Positions 1-9,957 of a stretch of DNA of 42,244 nucleotides are shown in pieces. Source of the DNA: Nostoc sp. CHAB 5844 (GTDB taxonomy: Bacteria > Cyanobacteriota > Cyanobacteriia > Cyanobacteriales > Nostocaceae); contig NZ_JAIVFW010000062.1 of assembly GCF_020829595.1 (NCBI RefSeq), forward strand, positions 1 to 42,244, written 5' to 3'. Position 1 is the first letter of the stretch. Each line of letters starts with the position of its first letter. Both the position numbers and the translations under genes were made by a program. Below the pieces are notes generated by a model, which made no database searches, was not told where the DNA came from, and worked only from the letters and a program-made list of their open reading frames with translations.

Positions 1-277
1 AGTGCAAACCAATTGCGTTAGAAGAAGGTACAACTGCACCGGAGATGATGTTGTTGCCGTAGATTAAGGAACCTGCTACTGGTTCACGGATACCATCGAT
101 GTCTACGGGGGGTGCCGCGATGAAGGCAATGACGAAGCAGGTGGTTGCAGCCAGCAAGGTTGGAATCATCAGTACGCCGAACCAACCGACATAAATTCGG
201 TTTTCGGTGCTGGTGATCCAGTTGCAGAACCGCTCCCATACGTTCGTGCTTGAGCGCTGTTGTAAGGTTGTGGTCAT
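1..277 (-). CDS. psbA: photosystem II D1 protein, N-terminal part (cut by window edge)
   Basis: The reverse strand reads [20 protein letters not shown] from an ATG at 275-277, continues through [15 protein letters not shown] and ends at the window edge after about 92 residues. This is the unmistakable start of D1, the photosystem II reaction-centre subunit that carries the QB site and many ligands of the manganese cluster in the thylakoid membrane. The cytoplasmic N-terminus and first membrane helix are present. The position-130 residue that separates D1 isoforms lies outside the window, so the isoform cannot be assigned. Cyanobacteria usually carry several psbA copies controlled by light. 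The gene stands alone, with about 550 bases of gene-free DNA upstream. Confidence 0.97.
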   Translation of the reverse strand, partial: MTTTLQQRSSTNVWERFCNWITSTENRIYVGWFGVLMIPTLLAATTCFVIAFIAAPPVDIDGIREPVAGSLIYGNNIISGAVVPSSNAIGLH

Positions 278-826
278 TTTCTTATGATTGCTTTGTTTCG
301 TTAGATATGAGACAGACAAATCTTTTTGCCTGTTGTAATAAGTCTACATGAATTTACTTTAATTCCACGTTTAACTTAACATTCTGTAACATATTTTTTG
401 CATAAACTCACTGAATGTAAAGTTTTTGTTCGGAGTTATAGCAGTCCTCAAAAGCAGCAAAAGCTTTGATTTTTCTAAATTTTGAGCGATTTCAATATCC
501 AATCAATTTTAGTGATGCGATCGCCTAGTTACCTAGATTTATATTTATTTATAAAGAAAATTAAAATTTCTAATAAAAAATATGTAGTTAAGAGTCAAGC
601 ATTTAGAATCTATAGGGGTTTTCAATTGTATAGAATACGAAAAATTAGCAGGGTAGTAAGGTTAGCTGTGCTACCCAGTCGTATATCTCATAAATTGTAA
701 ATTGAAGCCAGCCACTAGTCCTGCCTGTCTACCAAGAAGTCATAGCAGATGAAAGAGTTCAAAGCATTGTGGAATCTAAGTTTTATTATCTGTTGATGTC
801 TTAAACTATGCTTCGATTGCTACAAA
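278..826. other. gene-free stretch between psbA and the MBOAT gene
   Basis: The part next to psbA must hold its promoter and leader. The rest is AT-rich. A 72-codon open frame at 482-700 has low-complexity, basic composition and no visible ribosome site, and I do not regard it as a gene. No clear terminator for the MBOAT gene, which ends at 827, was seen. Confidence 0.5.
373..390 (-). promoter_or_regulatory. possible HLR1-like (RpaB) element upstream of psbA
   Basis: On the minus strand this site reads GTTACAGA-AT-GTTAAGTT, two imperfect 8-base direct repeats spaced by 2 bases, about 100 bases before the psbA start. The HLR1 consensus bound by the response regulator RpaB at high-light genes is two repeats of (G/T)TTACA(T/A)(T/A) spaced by 2. 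The first half matches 7 of 8 positions and the second 6 of 8. A weak TTAAAG / TATTAC pair with a 16-base spacer lies downstream and could be the promoter. This is a pattern match only. Confidence 0.3.
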
Positions 827-2326
827 TTAAAAATCAAAATATATATAAGGTAAGCTGCCTTCAGGAGCTAGTAACCACACAACATAAAAGCATAAGGGTA
901 CGAGAACGAGCTTGATTGGCCAGTTTAACTCTAGTTTCAATCGACCATTCAAAGCGTAGACTAGCCCCATAAAGGCAGCTAAAATTACCAGCAGCCAAGA
1001 GAGTTGGTAAGGACTGATAGTTAAGGCTTCCACATACACTTTTTGGGCAAACTGTGCGTCAGCCGTGTGACCCCAGAGATGCTGAATTATCAAAGAAGAA
1101 TCTTGGAGATTGGGTAAGCGGAACCAAATCCAAGAAGTAAAAACCATTAATTGGGTTAACAGCCAAGCTATAACTATACCTAGAGGATTTTGCCAGAAGT
1201 GAGCTAGTTTTTCATGGCGATCGCTCAAATCATCTGTAAGTCGATGAACTACCAAAGCAATTCCGTGCAGAATACCCCAAACGAAGAAACCCCAGGCGGA
1301 ACCATGCCAAATACCTGCAATCACCATCACAATAAACAAATTCCAGCAAGTACGAATCAAACCACGCCGAGAACCACCCAAAGGAAAATATACGTAGTTA
1401 CGTAACCAATCACCTAAAGTCATATGCCAGCGTCGCCAAAAATCGGCAATGCTGGTGCTGAAGTAAGGAAAATCAAAATTTTCTGGCAGAACTAAACCAA
1501 ACAGCAAAGCCGTACCACGGGCAATATCTACGTAGCCATTAAAATCTAAATACAATTGCAAACCATAGGCAAAGGTTGCCAACCAAAGGTCACTACTACC
1601 TGCTCGTTGCAAATTCCCAAAGCATAAATCAACAAAAATACCTAAATTATCGGCTAACAGTCCTTTTTTGACTGCGCCTCTGGCAATTAACCACAATGCT
1701 TCGGCTACTCTCTCGGCTGTGGGAAATTGGAGTGTATTGAACTGAGTTGCTAAGTTGTGGTAGCGCGTAATTGGGCCGGAAATTAATTTGGCAAAAAAGA
1801 GTTTGTATGTAGCAAATTTAAGAAAATGGTCAGTGGCAGGAGCGCCGCGATAGACATCTATTAAATAAGCAATACACTCGAAGGTAAAAAATGAAATTCC
1901 CAAAGGTGCAATGACTTTAAAAGATGCCTCTGGTGAAGTAGTTTGTAGAGGAAAAATCAAGTTTACGATAGCCGCAAAATACTTGAAACCTAGCAGTAAT
2001 AAAACATTTATTATTACACCCAGCCACAATAATTTCAGACGGCGACTATTCCAATCTGCATTAGCATACTGCCATTCTTCATTAGAAATTTGCCAATCAA
2101 GATTATGCTCTCCAGGAGAGGTATTTTTGCCAATTTCTCTTCCTAGACGGAAGTTAATAAAAGTTAGTGCTAATAAAAGTGGTATGTATTGGATGCTCCA
2201 AGAGGCATAAAAAGCCAGGCTGGCAATTAATAAAGTCCATAAACGCCATTTTTGTTCAGCTAATGTCCAGTAAATACCTAATATACTCAGTAAAAATATT
2301 CCGTAGGAAATTGATATAAAGTTCAT
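827..2326 (-). CDS. MBOAT family membrane-bound O-acyltransferase (AlgI/PatA-like)
   Basis: A 499-residue multi-pass membrane protein of typical length for the AlgI/DltB/PatA branch of the MBOAT family, which moves acyl groups across the membrane for O-acetylation of exported glycans. Family landmarks are clear: DFWRRWHMTLGDWLRNYVYF around residues 296-314 with His301, and GIWHGSAWGFF around 338-348 with the invariant catalytic His341. It lies 74 bases after the 1008-aa gene with an SGNH-like domain, on the same strand. That pairing (a membrane acyl shuttle plus an extracytoplasmic SGNH partner) is the usual arrangement of polysaccharide O-acetylation systems such as AlgI/AlgJ and PatA/PatB. 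The substrate glycan cannot be read from the sequence. Confidence 0.9.
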   Translation of the reverse strand: MNFISISYGIFLLSILGIYWTLAEQKWRLWTLLIASLAFYASWSIQYIPLLLALTFINFRLGREIGKNTSPGEHNLDWQISNEEWQYANADWNSRRLKLLWLGVIINVLLLLGFKYFAAIVNLIFPLQTTSPEASFKVIAPLGISFFTFECIAYLIDVYRGAPATDHFLKFATYKLFFAKLISGPITRYHNLATQFNTLQFPTAERVAEALWLIARGAVKKGLLADNLGIFVDLCFGNLQRAGSSDLWLATFAYGLQLYLDFNGYVDIARGTALLFGLVLPENFDFPYFSTSIADFWRRWHMTLGDWLRNYVYFPLGGSRRGLIRTCWNLFIVMVIAGIWHGSAWGFFVWGILHGIALVVHRLTDDLSDRHEKLAHFWQNPLGIVIAWLLTQLMVFTSWIWFRLPNLQDSSLIIQHLWGHTADAQFAQKVYVEALTISPYQLSWLLVILAAFMGLVYALNGRLKLELNWPIKLVLVPLCFYVVWLLAPEGSLPYIYFDF

Positions 2327-2330
2327 GTTT

Positions 2331-2378
2331 TAGTCAATAGTCAATGGTCAATTGTCATTTGTCATTAGTTATTTGTTC
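2331..2378. repeat. degenerate heptad repeat (GTCAATA/GTCATTT type)
   Basis: Seven-base units of the form GTCAATA, GTCAATG, GTCAATT, GTCATTT and GTCATTA run in tandem between the two O-acylation genes. The same type of unit occurs at 9227-9285 and 23476-23518, so it is a dispersed short tandem repeat of the kind known from Nostoc-type genomes. Confidence 0.7.
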
Positions 2379-2400
2379 TTCTCCTTACACTGCTGCCTTT

Positions 2401-5400
2401 CTATTTTGTTGGCCAAGGTATTACTGGGTCGATCGCTAATTTTTTCGAGACTTCGTAAGCGCCGTAGCGGTTAAGATGGCTGGGGTCAGAAAAATAGTCA
2501 TTTGTTCTGAGCCAAAGTTGGCTAAAATCCCGATAAATAAAGTTGGGATTAGTTGCTAACCGGAGCATATATTGTTGAAATTCTTGCTCGTATTTTTTGC
2601 GAACTGGATCTAAATATTCGGTGGTGAGAGGCATATTAATAAATATCAGAGGAATTTGCTGAGACTGAGTAAACCGCAACACTTCTTGGAAGGCAGCATC
2701 TTGCTTACCTTCTATGTGGAAAGATTTGTAGTCATTGTCATAATTGCCTGTCACTCTGGGATGTTTTTGATAGTATCGAGCAGGATTAAACCGCACCGAT
2801 AAAGGTAAAAAACCGTCAAAATCAACTGCTTGCAGAGAAGTTTCATCTTCTGAGTTATCAGATATAGATTCAATTGATGGAGTCTCTTTGGAATTGCGAT
2901 CGCTAATTAATGGCAACTCATCAAGTTGTTGATGCAGTAAAGATTTAAGTTGGTTACGATTTTGATAGGTACTAGAAAAGGCAGCTAAAACTTGATTAAA
3001 GCCATTATTGATAGCTTGATAAGTAGTAATATTATCGGTTTTTTTCTCACTTTTTGGTTTCTCCTGTACTTTGGCAGTATTTTGAGCAGATTCATCATTA
3101 ATAACAGTGTTTTGTGCTTTTTCTAAGATTTTTTTATAACCTTGAGAAGCAGCGATCGCATTAAATGTGATATCGTCTCGACCACTATTAAAAGCACGGG
3201 AACCATCCGCCCAAAGAATAACTTTTGGTAATTCCGATGGCTCAAGTACTTGGCGAATAATAAAGTCTACAACTTGTGCTGTAGCACCATTGACACCAAA
3301 GTTGAACACGTCAATATTGCGATATCCTTGTTTGGCTAAACCTTTCGATAATTCAGCCGGATCGACTCCACGCAAAGCCCGTGAAGAACCAATAATTAAT
3401 ATATCCGGCGGATTTCTTTTAATATTTAATTGTTGTCTGTACAAAGCTAATTGTTCATCTAATTGCCGAGCATTGAAACTAGGCATTTGCGATCGCGCCG
3501 CTAATAAAATTGCGGCAGATGTAGCTTTTTCTTTTAATGGTGCGGCTGTTAAAGTTGTAGGTTCAGAATCATCGTTACTTACGGTAAACCCAGAAGCGTT
3601 GAAGACTGAATTCTTTGACTGGGATAATTTTTGCTCAGCCGAACTAGTCAATAATTCAAATTTCTCACTCTGCTTCACTTTTGCATCTACAAGAGGCTTT
3701 TGTTCAGCAGCTGAAGCAGGAACACTAGCCACCGACGCACGAGGTAGCGTCCGAGTGACAATTTGACCGCAAATCCAATCAGTTTGGAGTGTGAGCAATA
3801 ATCCCAATGTTCCCCAAACTAATGTAACTTTTAGTCCACCTTTGAGATCAGGATCTGCTACGGCTGACTGACCGACTTCTGTAAATATTTGTGTTCCTAG
3901 CAGAAAATTTTTAACTGTAGTGCTGGCTGTGACAATCCAATCTCTTGCTACTTCTGAGACAAAATTTTGTACTTCTTCTGAGGTTAACTCGACTCGGAAG
4001 ATGGGTTCTTGACTATCTTTAACTATCAGTTCACCCACATATTCGGAAGTCGCGGCAAACTCTGGAGTGGCTTCAGGAACTAAACGTTGGCGCTGCACAA
4101 AATCCACGCCATGATGCCAAACAGGTTCTTTATTTCCTGCACGGCGACCGTAAACTCTCACCCCTGCTACCCCAGGCAATTTTAACTGACGGACAAACTG
4201 GGTAACTTTATTAGCAACTTGTTTACGGTTAGGGCAAATAGGTGCATCACACATAATGTGCAGTAAGTCACCTTTGTGTAGCAAGATGACGCGAATCCCG
4301 CCTGTTTTCAAGCGCCATTCTAAATCAGTATTTAGTAAGCGTTCTAGTAAGAAATGAGTGGCTGGTTCATCGCCATTTGTTGCTAACTCTAATGCTGAAG
4401 TAGCCAGGGCTGGATGTTGCGCCGCAGGTAAAGATATCCAATCAATCCAAGCTGGTTGCTTTTGGGCAGTTCTTTGTCCGTAAATGGTAGCGCCGAGAAT
4501 GCCTTGAGGGGCGATCGCTTCTAAATGCGATACGATGATTTCCAGACATTTTGTTTTGTCTGGTGCTGGTGCATCTTCTAATGGATCAAAAGCTGGGGAG
4601 CAAAAAAGATGGAGAGTTGATTCTTTGAGTGATGCTTGGACAGTGACTTTAAACTCTAATAATATTTCAGTTAATAAACGAGCGATCGCTTGGACATCCC
4701 CCCAACGCGCCCATTCTTTGAGCATCACTTCTGGAGGGGTTAAATCTACCCGCAGTACCCAATCATTGCTCGTTTCACCACTGACTTGGGAAGTAATGAC
4801 TGCATCTTGGTAGCCAGTTAGCTTTAACAGTCTGAGTTTATGGGCGATTGTTTCTGCCAATAATGAAGAATCTGGACTATAGGCAGATTGACAAAAAACC
4901 CATAGGCGATTTATTAAAGGTTGATTTTTATCTTTGGGTTGATGCGGCTTGATTTTGACTTGGACTCCCACACCCAAAGAACTGAGAGTTTCACTGAGAT
5001 AATGAGCGATCGCATTCGGATCGCCGCGACGGGCTAAACTCTCATTTGATATAATGAGCGACCCACCAGGCTTTGATGCTTCTGATTCCTTTAATGCTTG
5101 CTCTACCTGTTCTAGGTGCTTATCTAATTGATTTAGATGTACACGATGGCACCATTGGGGTCGATTTTCACCCTTTTTTCGCCCGTAAACCAATACTTGG
5201 TATATTGAGGGTTGTTCGTTACTTGTTAAGACATCTAAATTTGTTTGCTGAAGTGCGTGGAGCAAATCAGAAAGAGTGCGCCAGCGTAGAGGACACTCGG
5301 TTGCTTCACAAAGAATGTGTAGGTCATTTCCCCGCAACCGGACTTTCACCCCTAAAGTGTTGATGCCTGTTGCTTGGCTTACCCATTGCACTAACGTTTG

Positions 5401-5427
5401 CTGGCTATCTGGTAATACTTTTTTCAT
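2401..5427 (-). CDS. DUF1574-like protein: tandem N-terminal repeats, membrane segment, SGNH-like acyltransferase domain
   Basis: The protein has 1008 residues. The N-terminal ~450 hold four diverged copies of a ~100-residue module, visible as VRLRGNDLHILCEATECP (29-46), LWVFCQSAYSPD (175-186), LHLFCSPAFDP (272-282) and LLHIMCDAPICP (388-399). The first and last copies also share a V-x-V-Y-G-R motif. A hydrophobic segment at about 533-550 probably spans the membrane. The C-terminal part, from ~675, looks like an SGNH hydrolase or acyltransferase: ILIIGSSRALRG (677-687, nucleophile Ser681 or Ser682), FGVNGAT (710-716, Asn713) and DPSHLNRYG (981-989, Asp-x-x-His). I infer that it finishes glycan O-acylation outside the membrane with the MBOAT protein encoded next. 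The DUF1574 name is from memory. The role of the repeats is unknown. Confidence 0.75.
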   Translation of the reverse strand: MKKVLPDSQQTLVQWVSQATGINTLGVKVRLRGNDLHILCEATECPLRWRTLSDLLHALQQTNLDVLTSNEQPSIYQVLVYGRKKGENRPQWCHRVHLNQLDKHLEQVEQALKESEASKPGGSLIISNESLARRGDPNAIAHYLSETLSSLGVGVQVKIKPHQPKDKNQPLINRLWVFCQSAYSPDSSLLAETIAHKLRLLKLTGYQDAVITSQVSGETSNDWVLRVDLTPPEVMLKEWARWGDVQAIARLLTEILLEFKVTVQASLKESTLHLFCSPAFDPLEDAPAPDKTKCLEIIVSHLEAIAPQGILGATIYGQRTAQKQPAWIDWISLPAAQHPALATSALELATNGDEPATHFLLERLLNTDLEWRLKTGGIRVILLHKGDLLHIMCDAPICPNRKQVANKVTQFVRQLKLPGVAGVRVYGRRAGNKEPVWHHGVDFVQRQRLVPEATPEFAATSEYVGELIVKDSQEPIFRVELTSEEVQNFVSEVARDWIVTASTTVKNFLLGTQIFTEVGQSAVADPDLKGGLKVTLVWGTLGLLLTLQTDWICGQIVTRTLPRASVASVPASAAEQKPLVDAKVKQSEKFELLTSSAEQKLSQSKNSVFNASGFTVSNDDSEPTTLTAAPLKEKATSAAILLAARSQMPSFNARQLDEQLALYRQQLNIKRNPPDILIIGSSRALRGVDPAELSKGLAKQGYRNIDVFNFGVNGATAQVVDFIIRQVLEPSELPKVILWADGSRAFNSGRDDITFNAIAASQGYKKILEKAQNTVINDESAQNTAKVQEKPKSEKKTDNITTYQAINNGFNQVLAAFSSTYQNRNQLKSLLHQQLDELPLISDRNSKETPSIESISDNSEDETSLQAVDFDGFLPLSVRFNPARYYQKHPRVTGNYDNDYKSFHIEGKQDAAFQEVLRFTQSQQIPLIFINMPLTTEYLDPVRKKYEQEFQQYMLRLATNPNFIYRDFSQLWLRTNDYFSDPSHLNRYGAYEVSKKLAIDPVIPWPTK

Positions 5428-5640
5428 GGGCAGTTAACTTTACAGGAAGCGAGTATTTGGGGGTATTGCCTGCACTTGTAAACTAGAACCATAGGTCTAT
5501 AATATTTTGCTGTTTTTTTTTAACACTTTTGTTACCTTCTGTGCTTGCAAAATAGGCCAAGATAGTCTTATATCGTTGCAAGTCATACAGATTTTGAGTT
5601 TTGCGTTTCATTTTACTTTGCCAACAACCAAAAATTAGCA

Positions 5641-5880
5641 ATGCCTCCTATCACCTCCCAATCTTCACCCAACCCCGGATTAAATCTGGTTTTGTTTAGC
5701 ATTCCCCAATCTCTCATCCTAGAAATAGGTACAGCGTCTATACTACTGCTGCTCACCACCCAAAAGTTCACCGTAAAAGCCCTAGAATCTGTAGGGCTAG
5801 CTAGTGAAGAATTGTTTCGCGGCGATCGCTTGCCGATTCTTCCCTTTCCTAATCACGATGAATTAACTAATAAAAGCTAA
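5641..5880 (+). CDS. small hypothetical protein
   Basis: A 79-residue protein starting MPPITSQSSPNPGLNLVLF with an ordinary cyanobacterial codon pattern and a HIP1 site inside the frame. The middle is moderately hydrophobic (residues ~15-45) but not clearly a membrane helix, and the tail is acidic. No ribosome site is obvious. It lies 280 bases before ppc on the same strand, with heptad repeats between. I do not recognise a family. It reads like a real conserved small protein rather than a shadow frame because nothing else occupies this DNA. Confidence 0.5.
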   Translation: MPPITSQSSPNPGLNLVLFSIPQSLILEIGTASILLLLTTQKFTVKALESVGLASEELFRGDRLPILPFPNHDELTNKS

Positions 5881-5904
5881 AACTTATACTTTAAAAATTG
5901 AGGA

Positions 5905-6073
5905 AGAATTCAGAAGTCAGAATACAGAATTCAGAATAAATCATTGGGTAAAAATACTGACCACACATTTGAAAACGCTCAATTTTCCATTTATCTGAGG
6001 TCTTAAAACTACTTATTCACTTGCCAGTCATACAGTATTTATACTGACTCCTGACTCCTGACTCCTGAATTCT
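5905..6073. repeat. heptad repeats forming a long-range inverted pair
   Basis: AGAATTCAGAAGTCAG at 5905-5920 can pair with CTGACTCCTGAATTCT at 6058-6073 with one wobble. The right arm belongs to a triple GACTCCT heptad. The pair encloses about 137 bases in the ppc upstream region. This looks like a short tandem repeat element, and its effect on ppc expression is unknown. Confidence 0.6.
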
Positions 6074-6162
6074 ATTCAAATAAACCGCTCATAGAAAACA
6101 ATGAGCGTAAATCACAAAGTTCAAAAATGTAAACAGTAATTGGCTTTACAAGAGAAGCAAAT

Positions 6163-9100
6163 ATGAGTTCGCTTTTATACTCTGTGTCACACGCTGCGAA
6201 TTATTACCCTGCATCAGAATTATTTTTACGTCGTCGTCTCCAAATAGTTGAAGAATTATGGGAGAACGTGCTGCGGCAAGAATGCGGCCAGAAAATGGTA
6301 GATTTATTGCGGCAATTGCGCGATTTATGTTCGCCAGAAGGACAAGCCACCAACGACCAAGCAGCCTCAGCAGTTAAATTAATTGAACAACTGAATATTA
6401 ATGAAGCAATTCGGGCGGCTCGTGCTTTTGCCTTGTATTTTCAGCTGATTAACATCATAGAGCAAGAATACGAACAAAAGCAGCAACTAACCCGCTACTC
6501 GGAACTAGAACCAGAACTAACAAGTGCAGACACCATATCAGATAGTTCTTATTCTTCAAATGATAAAGAAGATGATGCCTTTGTCAACAAAGGTATCGGC
6601 CCAGACTTGTTAGCCAAAAGTTGGGTTAGCAAAATGCACAACAAACAGAAAGGCACTTTTGCCACTCTGTTTCCTTATTTATACGATCTAAATGTGCCAC
6701 CTCAACAAATTCAACGTCTAATTTCGCAACTGGATGTGCGTTTGGTATTTACAGCACACCCTACAGAAATTGTCCGTCACACCATCCGCGATAAACAACG
6801 GCAAGTAGTAAATCTCCTGCAACAGATAGATGCAGTCGAAAATCGTGCTGGTGCTTATCCTTGGGAATCAGGAGAGTTACGCGAAAAGCTAGTCGAAGAA
6901 ATTCGGCTTTGGTGGCGCACAGATGAACTCCATCAGTTCAAACCTACAGTCTTGGATGAAGTCGATTATGCCCTGCACTACTTCCAAGAAGTATTATTTG
7001 ATGGGATTCCCCAACTGCATAAACGGTTTAAATATGCTTTGAGTAAAACTTTTGCTTGGCTGGAACCACCGCGCAAAAACTTTTGTTCTTTTGGTTCTTG
7101 GGTAGGTTCTGATAGAGATGGAAACCCATCGGTGACACCAGAAATCACCTGGAAGACGGCTTGTTATCAGCGCAAAATGGTACTGGAGCGATATATCCAG
7201 TCAGTGAAGACATTGATTGAATTGTTGAGTATATCCATGCACTGGAGTGATGTTTTACCAGATTTGCTGGAATCTCTGGAATTAGATCAGTCACAATTAA
7301 GTGATATATATGATGCGTTGGCTTTGCGTTATCGCCAAGAACCTTATCGCTTGAAGCTGGCTTATGTATTAAGGCGATTGGAAAATACCCGCGATCGCAA
7401 TTTAGCATTATATAAACGCGAAACTCCCAGCAACGAAGATGCACCGATGTACCGTTCGGGAGAGGAATTTTTGACAGAACTGCGGTTAATTCAGCGGAAT
7501 TTGAGCGAAACTGGTCTCAGTTGTCGAGAACTTGATAATCTGATTTGTCAAGTGGAAATCTTTGACTTTAACCTGACACAGTTAGATATTCGCCAAGAAT
7601 CAACCCGCCACTCCGATGCGCTGAATGAGATTTTGGAATATTTGCAAGTACTGCCCCAATCGTATAACGACCTGACAGAAGAACAGCGCGTTGCTTGGTT
7701 AACCTCAGAATTGCAAACCCGCCGTCCCTTGATTCCAGCGGAATTGCCATTTTCAGAGAAAACCAACGATGTGATTGAAACCTTTAGGATTTTGCGATCG
7801 CTGCAACAAGAGTTTGGTGTCAACATCTGCCAAACTTATATCATTAGTATGTGTCGTCAAGTCAGCGACGTACTAGAAGTTTTACTCTTAGCCAAAGAAG
7901 CCAGATTATTCGACCCGGCAGTTGCAGTTGGCACAATTCAAGTTGTACCTTTATTTGAAACTGTGGAAGACTTGCAGCGTTCCCGCAGCATCATGCGCCA
8001 ACTGTTTGAACTTCCGTTATATCGTGCTTTGCTGGCTGGCGGTTATGAAAATATTCAGCAAAGACTTTCTTATGCTGAATCAAATCCCCATTCTACAATC
8101 GCTCCCGACTTACAAGAAGTCATGCTGGGATATTCCGACAGTAACAAAGACTCTGGCTTTCTAAGCAGCAACTGGGAAATTCACAAAGCCCAAAAATCAT
8201 TGCAGAAAATTTCCGAAGAATATGGTGTACATTTGCGGATTTTCCACGGTCGCGGCGGTTCAGTCGGACGAGGTGGCGGCCCTGCTTATGAAGCGATTTT
8301 GGCACAACCAGGACACAGTATTAACGGACGAATTAAGATTACTGAACAAGGAGAAGTTTTAGCTTCTAAGTATTCTTTGGTAGATTTGGCTTTATATAAC
8401 TTAGAAACCGTTACCACCGCCGTAATTCAAGCAAGTCTGCTACGGACAGGGTTTGATGATATTGAACCTTGGAACGAAATTATGGAAGAACTAGCAGTGC
8501 GATCACGGCAACATTATCGTGCTTTAATCTACGAACAGCCTGATTTCATTGATTTCTTCCACCAAGTCACCCCAATAGAAGAGATTAGCCAACTGCAAAT
8601 TAGTTCTCGTCCAGCACGCCGTCCTTCTGGTAAGAAAGATCTAAGCAGTTTGCGTGCGATTCCTTGGGTGTTTAGCTGGACACAAACCCGTTTTCTACTA
8701 CCTTCTTGGTACGGCGTGGGGACAGCCTTGCAGGAATTTTTGAATGAAGAACCAGAAGAACACCTGAAATTACTGCGCTACTTTTATATGAAGTGGCCGT
8801 TCTTCAAAATGGTGATTTCTAAGGCGGAAATGACCTTGGCTAAAGTAGACATCCAAATGGCACAACATTATGTGCAGGAATTATCAAACCCTGAAGATAA
8901 AGAAAGGTTTGATAAAGTTTTTGAGCAAATCGCCAGCGAATACTATCTCACAAGGAATTTTGTCCTCAAAATCACCGGTCACAATCGACTCTTAGATGGT
9001 GATCCTGTATTGCAGCGTTCAGTACAATTGCGTAACGGTACAATTGTACCTCTAGGTTTTATCCAGGTTTCACTACTCAAGCGCCTGCGCCAAGCAAGAA

Positions 9101-9213
9101 ATACTACAGCTACCTCTGGTGTAATTCACTCCCGTTACAGCAAAGGCGAGTTACTGAGAGGCGCACTCTTAACTATTAATGGTATTGCTGCGGGGATGCG
9201 AAATACAGGCTGA
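6163..9213 (+). CDS. ppc: phosphoenolpyruvate carboxylase
   Basis: The 1016-residue protein makes oxaloacetate from phosphoenolpyruvate and bicarbonate, the main anaplerotic reaction feeding the incomplete or shunted cyanobacterial TCA cycle and amino-acid synthesis. Signature motifs are [13 protein letters not shown] with catalytic His199, [16 protein letters not shown], the glycine-rich loop [14 protein letters not shown] (F694 onward), and the C-terminal [15 protein letters not shown], ending in the family's usual RNTG. Length fits the cyanobacterial enzyme, including the poorly conserved insert around residues 105-145. The N-terminus lacks the regulatory phosphoserine motif of plant enzymes. 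The gene appears to be transcribed alone. Confidence 0.98.
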   Translation: MSSLLYSVSHAANYYPASELFLRRRLQIVEELWENVLRQECGQKMVDLLRQLRDLCSPEGQATNDQAASAVKLIEQLNINEAIRAARAFALYFQLINIIEQEYEQKQQLTRYSELEPELTSADTISDSSYSSNDKEDDAFVNKGIGPDLLAKSWVSKMHNKQKGTFATLFPYLYDLNVPPQQIQRLISQLDVRLVFTAHPTEIVRHTIRDKQRQVVNLLQQIDAVENRAGAYPWESGELREKLVEEIRLWWRTDELHQFKPTVLDEVDYALHYFQEVLFDGIPQLHKRFKYALSKTFAWLEPPRKNFCSFGSWVGSDRDGNPSVTPEITWKTACYQRKMVLERYIQSVKTLIELLSISMHWSDVLPDLLESLELDQSQLSDIYDALALRYRQEPYRLKLAYVLRRLENTRDRNLALYKRETPSNEDAPMYRSGEEFLTELRLIQRNLSETGLSCRELDNLICQVEIFDFNLTQLDIRQESTRHSDALNEILEYLQVLPQSYNDLTEEQRVAWLTSELQTRRPLIPAELPFSEKTNDVIETFRILRSLQQEFGVNICQTYIISMCRQVSDVLEVLLLAKEARLFDPAVAVGTIQVVPLFETVEDLQRSRSIMRQLFELPLYRALLAGGYENIQQRLSYAESNPHSTIAPDLQEVMLGYSDSNKDSGFLSSNWEIHKAQKSLQKISEEYGVHLRIFHGRGGSVGRGGGPAYEAILAQPGHSINGRIKITEQGEVLASKYSLVDLALYNLETVTTAVIQASLLRTGFDDIEPWNEIMEELAVRSRQHYRALIYEQPDFIDFFHQVTPIEEISQLQISSRPARRPSGKKDLSSLRAIPWVFSWTQTRFLLPSWYGVGTALQEFLNEEPEEHLKLLRYFYMKWPFFKMVISKAEMTLAKVDIQMAQHYVQELSNPEDKERFDKVFEQIASEYYLTRNFVLKITGHNRLLDGDPVLQRSVQLRNGTIVPLGFIQVSLLKRLRQARNTTATSGVIHSRYSKGELLRGALLTINGIAAGMRNTG

Positions 9214-9226
9214 TCTGCTTGGCAGA

Positions 9227-9285
9227 GTCAATAGTCAAAAGTCAAAAGTCCATTGACAATTGACTTTTGACCCTTGACTATTGAC
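9227..9285. repeat. 24-bp inverted repeat built from GTCAATA/GTCAAAA heptads
   Basis: The left arm 9227-9250 and right arm 9262-9285 pair over 24 bases with two mismatches, around an 11-base loop. It ends two bases before the ATG of the next gene, so in RNA it would hold that gene's ribosome-binding region, and it may also act as the ppc 3' end. The unit belongs to the same heptad family as 2331-2378. Confidence 0.75.
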
Positions 9286-9287
9286 AA

Positions 9288-9548
9288 ATGACCAAAAACA
9301 AAATCCTAACCTGTACCTTTATAGCCCTAGCTTCCGGATTTTTTGGTAGCTACATCAACGGACAAATCACGCTGATGCTGCATAGCCAAAAATGTCAAAA
9401 TCAGCCTTGGGGCTTTAAAGAAATTTGTAATACATGGGTAGCACCAGGAGCGATGTTTCAAGGTAGCACCAGAGGACTCTGGACTGGTACAATCTTAGGC
9501 GCATTTATAGGTGGTATAATCACACGCCAACCGCGTTCAAGCGACTAA
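9288..9548 (+). CDS. small membrane protein, unknown function
   Basis: 86 residues with two hydrophobic stretches (about 5-28 and 65-80, the second glycine-rich as GTILGAFIGGII). Two cysteines in the loop between them (Cys36 and Cys47) could form a disulfide. It follows ppc by 74 bases filled with a strong inverted repeat, and no Shine-Dalgarno sequence is visible. I do not recognise the family. The composition is protein-like and no competing frame exists. Confidence 0.55.
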   Translation: MTKNKILTCTFIALASGFFGSYINGQITLMLHSQKCQNQPWGFKEICNTWVAPGAMFQGSTRGLWTGTILGAFIGGIITRQPRSSD

Positions 9549-9576
9549 AGTAACTTCAGACTTCACACTTCAGACT

Positions 9577-9957
9577 TTAGTTACGCGATCGCAAATTACT
9601 CAAATTTTTCCACGAATTGGTACTAGTATCAAAACACCGCCAGGAACCGTCCTTGCTTTCCTGATAACAAAACAAAGTGCGATCACCGCTATACAGATTG
9701 TCTGTTAAATAATACACTAGCCCTCGGAAAGGATAAGTCTTGCGACTTAAACGTTTTGCTACAGCTTGATTCGGACATTCCACGATAAATACTGGTTTTC
9801 TATTCAAGTGAGCTAACGAGAATATACACATACGTAAAATAGCTCTCAACCAACTGTCGGTATGATCGAAATAATCATCGATAATTCTATTAGTTAGTGC
9901 TTTTTCGAGGGTGCGATCGTTGTTTTGAGAGATGTGAGCCTCAGACATTAGCATCAC
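9577..9957 (-). CDS. conserved-looking hypothetical protein
   Basis: 126 residues, soluble, with a start cluster MMLMSEAH (the true start could be Met1, Met2 or Met4). Central features are IIDDYFDHTDSWLRAILRM, KPVFIVECPNQAVAKRLSRK and a C-terminal FCYQESKDGSWRCFDTSTN. It has no membrane segment or signal peptide. It converges with the 9288 gene. I cannot assign a function; the overall pattern is that of a small cyanobacterial protein. Confidence 0.55.
   Translation of the reverse strand: MMLMSEAHISQNNDRTLEKALTNRIIDDYFDHTDSWLRAILRMCIFSLAHLNRKPVFIVECPNQAVAKRLSRKTYPFRGLVYYLTDNLYSGDRTLFCYQESKDGSWRCFDTSTNSWKNLSNLRSRN

Noticed and set aside
482-700. 72-codon open frame upstream of psbA
   Set aside because: Low-complexity, very basic and isoleucine-rich translation with no ribosome site, in AT-rich spacer DNA. 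Probably chance.
5905-6073. Possible CRISPR array from the regularly spaced repeats
   Set aside because: The repeats are contiguous seven-base units without unique spacers of constant length. No cas gene is present anywhere in the window.
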